A DNA stretch of 64,000 bases from positions 35,357,670 to 35,421,669 of the forward strand of contig OX638135.1 of NCBI GenBank assembly GCA_951804985.1, written 5' to 3'. Positions 55,969-64,000 of this stretch are shown piece by piece. The first letter of the stretch is position 1. Every line of letters starts with the position of its first letter. A program made the translations under genes and the position numbers. The notes beneath the pieces were generated by a model, which was given only the letters and a program-made list of their open reading frames with translations, was not told the origin of the DNA and did not search any database. Source of the stretch: Dryomyza anilis. Its lineage: Eukaryota > Arthropoda > Insecta > Diptera > Dryomyzidae.

Positions 55969-56683
55969 CTGTAGTCGCCTGCATTTGTGCGGCAGGGTTT
56001 CGCTACCTTGCAAAACCGTTTCGTCACAATATTACATTTTTATTTTATTTTATTCTTTTAATTTTTTTTTTTAACTACTTACATTTTATTTTATATCTGC
56101 TCTTACTGTTGCTGCCTATTGCTGCGGTTTCTTGTTGCGTGATGTTAAGTACCAGCGGTGCATGTTTCTTTGGTGTTGTAAACAACAAAGGAAACGATTC
56201 GGTCTATTTGTACGAAATGACATACGTGTAATAATAACTAAGAACTATATCTGCTATCATCGACTATCGACGCGTCGCCACGAGTTGTCAAAATAATAAC
56301 TGCGCGTCATGCGGCATGACGCGTGAGTAAAATAAAAATATCTATTTATAGAATTGTCAAAAGTTGCATGTCACACATACGATCATACACACGTACTCAA
56401 ATACCTACCTACTTTGTGTTGTATTTTCTATTCTCCTTTTGGGGGACTGGTTTTTTTATTTTTCAGAATCGACTTTATGCTCGGCTGTATTGCACGTGAC
56501 GTGGAGGTTGCGCTGCTTTGCCTCAAAATATGAATATGAATACCTCAATGAACGCAATTTATAACAATTATGAACGCGTTTATAATATAAAATTCGCTCA
56601 AATTGTGCGATTCGTATATACGACGAATAGTTCATAAATAGAATGATTTTTCGACGGCGGCGTTCATTCCATTTATGAACAAC
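55969..56683. other. Right internal part of the TA-flanked element, no gene
   Basis: Unassigned, with a short repeat of the 55152 segment at 55976-56028. No coding signal. Confidence 0.4.
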
Positions 56684-56697
56684 ATTTTTTCTGTGTA

Positions 56698-57030
56698 GTG
56701 CTACTTTCCACAGTTAATATCCAGATTAAGTTCAGCTCACGTGATTCAATTATATTGTTTTTCAAATCACCTGATCTGTCTGTTAAAGCGGCTTGTGACA
56801 TTTCTCTTTGACAAACTAAATAAAAGTGAACTATAAGTTTCGGTTGTCAAGGTAATAATGGCTATGAAAATTGACATAAAATTCCATTTATCTTTTCACT
56901 CATTGACTGGAAATAGTTAGTGATGAAATTTACGTGAGGAACAAGCTAATACCTAATGAATGACTATGTTATAGCAAGAAATAAGCGAGAAATAAGGCTT
57001 TATAAGAAGCTAAGCGCTTTTAATGTGATT
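56698..57030 (-). repeat. Palindromic repeat copy 2, end of right arm
   Basis: Matches 51677-51940 ('ctttccacagttaatatcca', 'cacctgatctgtctgtt', 'gagaaataaggctttat'). Ends where the dispersed fly repeat begins. Confidence 0.8.
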
Positions 57031-57032
57031 TT

Positions 57033-57260
57033 TATACCCTACACTTAGAGTGAAAGGGTATATTCAGTTTGGTACGCCGTTTGTAACACCCAGAAGGAAG
57101 CATCTCCGGTATGGAAAAGTATATATATTCTTGATCAGCATGACCTCCTGAGTCGATTTAGCGATGTCCGTCTGTCTGTCCGTCTGTCTGTCTATCAGTC
57201 CGTCTGTCTGTTGAAATCCCTACTACTTTTAAAATTGAAGAGGTAGATAAATGAAACTTA
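57033..57260 (-). repeat. Dispersed fly repeat ('tataccct … agggtata') with (GTCT)n tract
   Basis: Contains an 'ataccct'/'agggtat' hairpin, 'tatatattcttgatcagcat', 'gagtcgatttagcgatgtcc' and a gtctgtctgtccg tract, a combination I recognise from many fly intergenic repeats. Cut at 57260 by the errantivirus-like LTR. Orientation arbitrary. Confidence 0.6.
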
Positions 57261-57809
57261 TGTTGTAAGTTATAAGGTCCTTCTACTAGGACTTTAACTT
57301 GATCATATTTATACTTACTGAGTCCTTTTTACTTTCTTTATATTATTTAAAACAACCGGGTCTTTTTTACTTTAAGACACTTTATTTCGCTTTAAAAGTT
57401 GGTTACACTTATTTGTAGTCAGTTCAGCTTATCGAAAACAATTCATTCTTAGTCTATACTTAACTTCTACTTAACACCTCGTATTCTTATAATTTCACAA
57501 TAAATTGAGTAATTTCATCATGCTAAAATAACTTAGTCAGCGTATTTATAATTTCACAATAAATTGATTACTTTCATCATTCTAAAATAACTAAGTCAGC
57601 ATTTATTTGTGTGCTCTGAGTGACCTATTTAACGTGGGCGTGTATACCTGTGCTATGTTAAGCGGTGTGCGCTAAGACAATTAAATGCTGTTTGTGTTTA
57701 CCATGCATAATGCTTAACCCTAAAAGTATGCCATAAAGAAAAATATACTGGTTATGTTATATTGTGGATCATAAGCACGCTGTAAGTTCCACGATTATGA
57801 TACACAACA
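57261..57809 (-). repeat. 3' LTR of the errantivirus-like element (549 bp)
   Basis: Ends TGTTGT…ACAACA are inverted. A tandem pair of about 60 bp lies at 57480-57540 and 57541-57599 ('ataatttcacaataaattga…'). The right edge abuts the polypurine tract. Confidence 0.8.
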
Positions 57810-57810
57810 T

Positions 57811-57821
57811 ACCTCCCCCCT
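57811..57821 (-). other. Polypurine tract of the errantivirus-like element
   Basis: 'acctcccccct' on the plus strand, i.e. AGGGGGGAGGT in element orientation, next to the 3' LTR. Confidence 0.8.
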
Positions 57822-58049
57822 TATTGAAAGAAAAAAAAATATTATTATTAAGAAGAATAATAGTTTTTTTTCTTTTGTATTATTTTAATTATTTCTGAAG
57901 GGAAAATTATTATTAAAAAGAATAATAGTTTTTTCTTTTACATTGTTTTATGTGGTATAAATTACGTTAAGTTCTATTAGTTATGAAGTTATGATCTTTA
58001 CTTATATAATATTTAATGGATATTAGTAAATTAAGGGTTGTAATTTCAA

Positions 58050-60114
58050 TTATATATAATAAAAACCTGGTCCCGATGTTTTCGTTGCTGACTGCTGCTG
58101 TTCTGCGGTAGTTCGATGCGTTGTTGTTGTTTCTGACGTATTGGCTTCTATTTTATGTGACTTCGTTCGTTGACTTGCTATGGGTGTTGTGGTGTTTGGT
58201 TTTTGCGTTGTTGATTTCCGCAATGACCCGATTTTTTCGAGTGGCGATTTCTTGCTAGGAAAGGTATTTGACAACATTTCAAGGTTTTCCTTAGCTGCTT
58301 CTACATCTATTGTTGCTATTGGTGATTTATTTGTATTAAATTCATCGGCTTTTGTTGTTGCTTTATTTTTAATTGTCGAGTAATAATGTATGTATAATAC
58401 ATATGCTGCTATTATTATTATTTATATCAGCATTAATATGCCGTAAGACATACCGGTTTTCGTTATTTCATTTTGACGATTAAGTAATTCTTTGCGTTCC
58501 TGGTTATCAGTTAATTGTAGTAATATTTCGTCGAAATCACGATGCCCATCTCATAATGTTGATCTTATTTTGCTGTGATCTGACACCAAGATCGGTAACG
58601 ATGTTTGTGATATATTTGAATATGGTAATGATGACCAATTGCCTTGTAAATTTTCTATCATAACCGTATGTTCTTCCTTCTAGTATGTTATATTCCTAAT
58701 GCTTTGATGTGTAAACTCGTATGGCAGTATCATTTCTTTGTTGTGTATGTAGCAAGCTTCATTTATGGACATCCAACCCAGGCCGGATAGTGTCAATGTG
58801 GCTATATTTGACCCATAAACTGCTTCGAAAAAGGCTGGTGTATTGAATTTATACAACCATTTGTTTGGTGTCCATAGTTTAACTACTAGGGCTGCACTCC
58901 TTTTGGTTGCAACATGTTCACAGGTATCTTTAATATCTGTTCTGTGTTGAATCAGCGCGACTTCACATAGTGTGTTGCTAGTTGTTAGCATGGTTCCTGG
59001 ACGTTTGCATAGTGTAATTTCTTTGTCCGTATGTTGGCTAACCAAAATGCATTTGCTGTGATCTTCATTCGATAGACCTATGTATTTGCTCCGGTCTTCT
59101 GCTTCTGATATGTAGTCATATGTTGTTTTAACCAATGCATCCCATTCTTCATTAATATTTGTGGGTATTGGGTAAATTCTATATAATGTGAACAACAAAT
59201 CTTTAGGTAGTGGTGTCTTGATGACTATTATTAGGCAGTCTGTGTCTGGGAAAACTCGTACTGTTGATGCACGGTGCATTTCGAATGATTTTTGTATGAA
59301 CCACTTCGCCTTTCCTCTTAACGTGAGACTAGTCAGCATTTCATCTAACTCGCTCTGGTCTATAATTGTCGGGTGTAATAGATTGCCATTTCCATCTGCT
59401 GTTGCCCTTGAATTTCGAATAGCTTTGCATTAATTGTAGATTGAATTTCCAAGGTATCCATCATGAATAGTAAATGACTAACTTGTTGGTTTATTTTTTC
59501 ATTTATGTATTTTTGTGTTCTTATTGTTATGTTTAACACTTTTTGCAGATTTTCGACTTCCTTCAAGGAATTCAGTAAGGGTTCTGCTATCTTATTATAA
59601 TTTGATGAAATCACCGTAATTTGTCTTTTCATTATTTCGTATGTTTTATGTTCATTTTCATCAATATTATTCAGGTGTTTATAGATAGTTTCTCTTTCAT
59701 TATTGCCCATCAGTCCAAAAGCCTAGTTGAGTCCTTCTCCAATGAAATTGAGTGATCTCTTTTGTCGGTTACTCTTTATTGTGCGCTTAATTATTTCTTC
59801 ATTTTTCTGTAGTGTGGCTATTATTGCCGTGGTCTCCCGTGTTTCTGCTATACATGATCTTTTTATGCTGGGTCCGTTTACATTGGTGCTCATTTGTTCG
59901 CACATTGTGTTTGCCGTGATTATGTATTTGTTTGTCAGCTCCAGGAAATCGTACAGTTGTAGCGGTTTAAACTTGGCTACTATCGTCCATTCATCATTGT
60001 AGAAAAAAACATCAGTTGTCTTCTCAAAGAATAATCTTGTATCATTGATGTCTGTGTGATGTTGACTGCTTCATTGGCTGCCAGCATCAGGACCAGTGTG
60101 ACAATTCTAATCAT
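58050..60114 (-). pseudogene. env-like gene of the errantivirus-like element, broken
   Basis: Errantivirus envelope genes encode a type I membrane protein. Visible on the minus strand: an ATG near 60114 followed by a hydrophobic signal-like stretch; a basic furin-like site (RQKR) near 59760, followed by a fusion-peptide-like hydrophobic segment; a heptad-rich region 59710-59360; an ectodomain block 59339-58680 with paired Cys; a membrane-spanning stretch around 58460-58390; and a Ser/Thr/Lys-rich tail ending at 58050. Lesions: frameshift near 60050, stop near 59720, frameshift near 59355, further stops between 58680 and 58400. Not functional as written. The layout resembles baculovirus F-like Env of errantiviruses. 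Confidence 0.75.
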
Positions 60115-61264
60115 TATATTGGTTTCGCTCTTTATTGCCTATCGTAAAGAGAAAGAGAAGAAATTCCATTTTTTTTGTTTACATGTTTAATGGAATCCTT
60201 GATCATATCACATAGTTTTCTTATAAATATTTCTTATTTTACCTTAATACATCCTGTTAAGGCTATGGTCATAATTATACCTTAATTAGTTATAATAGTG
60301 AATTTACATATGAGTCAACATGTACTATATGATTTTGTTTAGAAACATATATGTTTGGATATGTTACTGCATTTTTTCAATACAAATTGTTTTATTTAGA
60401 GTCCCAGTAGTACATGGTTAAATGCTAGTCATATTCAACAATACTTAGCTATTTACTCATGCACCAACTAATAATTTTTTTTAAGTATTAAGAAATAAGC
60501 GCGCGCGACTTCTTAGCATTACATAAATGTATTTGCTATATTGAGTTGTTAAATTTTGTACATCTCAATTGTACTTAATTATTTTCATTACCGTGTAATG
60601 ATGAATTAAAAACGTTTGTTAGTTTGTTAGTTTGATATATTAATGCATATCTGCATTAATATATTTAGTTTCATGAATGAAAATTGTGTTAATGATAAAA
60701 AATATTAGGCAGTTTTGTCGCTGCACAACCGTATCTCGTTTCAGTTCCAGTACGTTAGTGGCTTCTGCCTGTAAAGTGCTAATCGTTTAGCATATGAATA
60801 TATTCAAGCCTTCTATATTAATATGAGCTGGGAGCATTGCGCTCTATGCGCAATGAACTTGTTTGTTTAAAATGCCATTGAGGTAGGTACTGACCTATCA
60901 CAATTTTAATGACAACGTAATTTTTATACCATGCAAATTCGTACCTCAAATAATAATTTGATTTTGTTATTTGTTTATATTCAATGCTAGTTATCTTCAA
61001 TTAATACATAGTTATTTTCTCTGCGATTTGTATTTTGGCAATATTACATGACATTTTTTGGATTTTATAAATTATTTAAAATTAATTTATTTAATATCTA
61101 CATTTAAAAAATATATAGTTTTTCTCTATTCTTTATTTGTTTTGTAGTTTCAATTTAATTTTAATATGTAATTCTTAGCTATTCTGTCCTGCACTAACTA
61201 TTTGACTTTATTTCAATGATGTTAAAAATTATTGGTTCTTGTTGCAGACAGTGTTTATTTCATT
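60115..61264 (-). other. pol-env spacer of the errantivirus-like element
   Basis: AT-rich and non-coding. Short matches to 24.9-25.4 kb. In this class env is made by splicing, so an acceptor would be expected near 60120; I cannot identify it reliably. Confidence 0.55.
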
Positions 61265-63242
61265 CTACGTAACTATACTGTTGTATGCTTTTAACAAATT
61301 ATTATGAAATTTTTTCCCTTTACCCTTGATACAAATCTCAGTCGTTACAGGGCTTATTATTGAAAGTACCTCGTAGGGTCCTACCCAAACTGGTGAAAAT
61401 TTATTTTTCCTATTTTGATTTTTTAGTAAAATTTTATCGCCTATTTTGAATATTATTGGGTGTACTGAGCTATCATAGCTTTGCTTAGATTTTTCTTTGG
61501 TTCTGGCTTGATTTTGTCGCACGATTTCGTGTGTGCGTTGAATTTGGTATTTTAATAGCTTTGTTGCTATCATCGGTATTATATACTGGTGAGCATTTGC
61601 GTTTAAGATTGGTTGGCATTTCAAAATCGTAACCGTATAAAGTACGGAAAGGCGTTTGCTCGGTGGACATATGCATTGTATATTGTGTATTTAACCACTG
61701 GTCCCAGTTTGATCCATCCTCTTTCGCAAAACTTCGTAAATACTCCGCTAATGGTCGGTGGCTTCGTTCCACAGAGCCGTTGGCCTGTGGATGATATGGC
61801 GTAATATGTAACTTTTTAATTCCTAACAATTTACACGTGTCCGAAAATAATTTTGAAACAAAATTCGAACAATTGTCGGTTATCAATACTTTTGGTATGT
61901 TATGTCTTGTAATAATTTCGTCGTAAAATGCTTTTGCTACAGTGCTTGCTTCTGCGTCTGGTATGGCTATGCAGCACATATACTTTGAGAAATCATCTTG
62001 AAAAGTTAGAATATACTTATTTCCAGATATAGTTTCCGGTAAAATACCTACAAGATCCATGTATACTTTATCGAATGGTCGTACAGGCGTATCAGATAAA
62101 ACCATTGGCATTTTAGTAAGCCTAGAACTTTTATTTACTTGGCATTTTTGACAATTCTTAACGTAATCTTTTATTTGTTTCTGCATACCTTTCCACTTAA
62201 ATTGTTTTCTGATTCTAAAATATGTTTTCACTGCGCCCTGGTGACCCCCTAATGCTGAATCATGAAAGTCTTTCATAACAGTTTTAATTTCCTCTGGGTC
62301 AGTTAATAGTAGACTCGAGTTTAATTCGTTCTTGGTGTCTGTTGTTATTTCATCCAGTACTGGCGTGCTCACTTGTTTTTTGGTTTTTGAAATTTGATTA
62401 TCTAATTTATTCTGTGTGGTCTTAGACCTTGTTTGGACCGCAGTAATATCTGGTTCTGGATGTGGAATTCTACTTAAAGCATCTGCGTTCAAATTCTGTT
62501 TACCTGGTTTGTAAGATATTTCGTAATCATATTCTGATAATTGATGCCTGAAACGGGCTAACCTTGATGTCTGATCTTTGAGATTTGCTGTGCTACGTAA
62601 TGGTTGATGATCTGTATAAATTTGAAAATGTCGGCCTAGAAGATAAGCTCTTAAATTTTTCGTTGCCCAGACTATAGCTAAAAATTCCTTTTCAATGGTG
62701 GAGTAATTTTTTTCTGCTCCATTTAATGCCCTACTAGCAAATGCTATTGGTCGGTCGCTCCCTACTTTGCCTTGTGACAGTACCGCACCTATTGCTTCGT
62801 TACTTGCATCTGTTGTAAGTAAAAAAGGGTTTGTAAAATCTGGATATGCGAGAATGGGTGGTGAAATTATTGATTCTTTTAGTTTAATAAATGAATTTTT
62901 ACAATCGTCGGTCCAAGTGAATTTAACATCCTTTCTAAGTAACTTATTAATTGGTAATGATAATTTTGCCATATTGTTTATAAATTTTCTGTAATAATTA
63001 ATTAATCCCAAAAACGCTTGTACTTCTTTTTTATTTCTTGGTACCGGAATATTTTTCACGCATTCAACCTTTGAGGGGTCTGGCAGAGCACCTAGTTCCG
63101 AACATTTATGTCCTAAATAGACAACTTCGCGACGCAAAAACTGACATTTTTCTGTATTTAATTTTAGATTGTGTTCCCTTAATTTCTGCAATACTCTACT
63201 CAACCTAAGCTCATGTTCAGCTAAATTCTTTCCGTACACCAC
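61265..63242 (-). pseudogene. pol C-terminal two thirds (RT end, RNase H, integrase) of the errantivirus-like element
   Basis: 63242-61485 is open for 585 codons: RT thumb ('LNTEKCQFLRREVVYLGHKC'), connection ('FLGLINYYRKFI'), RNase H from about residue 140 ('TTDASNEAIGAVLSQ', 'TIEKEFLAIVWATKNLRA', 'YTDHQPL', '[11 protein letters not shown]'), HHCC zinc region (ending 'CQKCQVNK'), and integrase DDE blocks 'VYMDLVGIL', 'LITDNCSNF', 'NGSVERSHR'. A frameshift near 61545 leads to 61624-61265, the GPY/F module ('FSPVWVGPYEVLSII'). This is the best-preserved pol of its family in the window. Confidence 0.92.
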
Positions 63243-64000
63243 TACATCATCAAGATAAACAAAGCAATCGATATCCTATAAACCTGTTAATATGTGATTC
63301 ATTATTCTTTGGAAAGTGGCTGGAGCCCCTGTTAAACCAAAAGGCATTCTGTTAAACTCGAAGTGACCAAGACCTGTACTAAAAGCTGTTTTTTCCTTAT
63401 CCCCTTCTTCAACTAGTATCTGATGATAACCACTTGTCTAGTCTAAAGTTGAAAAATAACGACTGTGACCTAATTGGTCTAATATTTCGTCTATTCGAGG
63501 AATCGGAAATACTTGTTTTATTGACACATCGTTCAATTTACGGAAATCTATAACTAGCCTCCACTTTTTGTTACCGTCCTTGCCGCTCTTCTTAGGAACT
63601 AGCAACATCGGTGAATTCCAGGGTGATATGCTTGGCGATATAATGCCGTCATCCAACATTTTATTAACCTGTCTGTTGATTTCATCTCTATGTGTGTGTG
63701 GCAATTTGTATTGCTTTTGATTGATTGGTGGTTGGTTCCACTGTGTTATTATTTCATGTTTAAGCACTGGCGTGTATGTTCATTCATCGCCGTCTAAATG
63801 AAAAACATCATGATACGAGATGCACAGATTTTCTAAAGATGTAATTTCGTCTTTATTCAAGGTTCCATCAATTTTTATTTCCTCTAATAATTTGTTAATT
63901 CTGTTCGTAATGTTTACTGAAGTTATGCTATTTATTGTAGAATTGTTGGTATCCGATTCCTTATACTGATTGAAATTCGAGAATTTTGGTTTAAAAGCAT
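63243..64000 (-). pseudogene. RT N-terminal part and protease-RT linker of the errantivirus-like element
   Basis: 63767-63438 carries 'QYKLPHTHRDEINRQV', 'SISPWNSPMLLVPKKSGKDG', 'KWRLVIDFRKLNDV' and 'YFSTLD', then a stop where W is expected, the same place as the stop in the plus-strand relative at 22316 but a different codon change. 63437-63243 holds '[17 protein letters not shown]' and 'CFVYLDDVVVYG', with a further stop (near 63277) just before YLDD. Upstream of 63767 the linker is in another frame and runs out of the window. Confidence 0.88.

Larger units (their letters stand above)
54084..56695. mobile_element. TA-flanked TIR element, 2.6 kb
   Basis: Ends CACAGAAAAAA (54084-54094) and, inverted, TTTTTTCTGTG (56685-56695), with TA duplicated outside (54082-54083, 56696-56697). 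The same sequence without the insertion exists at 51670-51690 (gtgaatgactagtgc), an empty site. Subterminal 'atgaac/gttcat' words occur at both ends. TA duplication suggests Tc1/mariner-type mobilisation. No transposase seen; an LTR-like insert is inside. Confidence 0.85.
57261..64000 (-). mobile_element. Errantivirus-like Ty3/gypsy element, minus strand, 5' end outside the window
   Basis: 3' LTR (57261-57809), polypurine tract, env-like pseudogene, AT-rich spacer and pol. Pol is a close relative of the plus-strand gypsy at 21-24.5 kb. The window edge cuts it within the protease-RT linker. Insect endogenous retrovirus-type layout (gag-pol-env); all three coding parts seen here carry stops or frameshifts. 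Confidence 0.9.

Noticed and set aside
61485..63242. Functional pol of the errantivirus-like element
   Set aside because: 585 open codons are impressive, but stops precede the RT active site, a frameshift precedes the GPY/F module and env is broken.

Overview
This is non-coding eukaryotic DNA, best read as a repeat-dense (probably heterochromatic or intergenic) stretch of a brachyceran fly genome. I find no host protein gene, rRNA or free-standing tRNA gene. The fly assignment is an inference from the transposon families: BEL/Pao, errantivirus-type Ty3/gypsy, R1-like and RTE-like LINEs, tRNA-derived SINEs, the ATAGTCGG palindrome and the 'tataccct...agggtata' dispersed repeat common in fly intergenic DNA. 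Almost every recognisable base belongs to a mobile element, and most of these sit inside one another.  Layout. 1-3.8 kb: a BEL/Pao pol relic split by a 5'-truncated Jockey/CR1-like LINE. 3.8-4.6 kb: a Ty3/gypsy relic. 5.2-52 kb: one large nest. The outer layer is a long palindromic repeat (arms 5203-6074 and 50269-51960). In its loop lies an RTE-like LINE with an 11-bp target-site duplication (6075-6085 = 50258-50268). The LINE's reading frame is interrupted by a further 41-kb block (about 6410-47344) with CTGCCAGAT-type inverted ends.  Inside the 41-kb block: tandem repeats (7.4-7.8 kb); a TIR element with a 90-bp minisatellite (7.8-13.4 kb) that carries a clean 2-kb hAT element (10001-12035); a 17.6/297-like gypsy element (about 14-26.4 kb) cut in its protease by a second Ty3/gypsy element (16805-21046, TSD ACAC) and hit twice by a tRNA-derived SINE; a palindrome with an LTR fragment (26.4-27.5 kb); a full-length Ty3/gypsy element D1 (31050-36740, TSD ATAT) with almost identical LTRs; and its relative D2 (37187-45997, TSD ATAT), which carries an R1-like LINE in gag.  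52-57 kb: a second copy of the palindromic repeat, interrupted by a TA-flanked TIR element (54084-56695). 57.3-64 kb: an errantivirus-like Ty3/gypsy element on the minus strand (3' LTR, env-like pseudogene, pol), running off the right edge.  How it works together: nothing here is an intact autonomous element. Several look mobilised in trans. D1 has two differences between 546-bp LTRs but lacks RNase H. D2 lacks protease, RT and RNase H but keeps gag parts and integrase. The R1-like LINE has lost its catalytic RT core without losing frame. The D-family LTR carries a compact promoter (TATA box plus initiator) with a canonical heat-shock-element arrangement upstream, preserved in all five LTR copies of the window. 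Dense nested fragments in both orientations would also fit a piRNA-type locus, but that needs small-RNA data.
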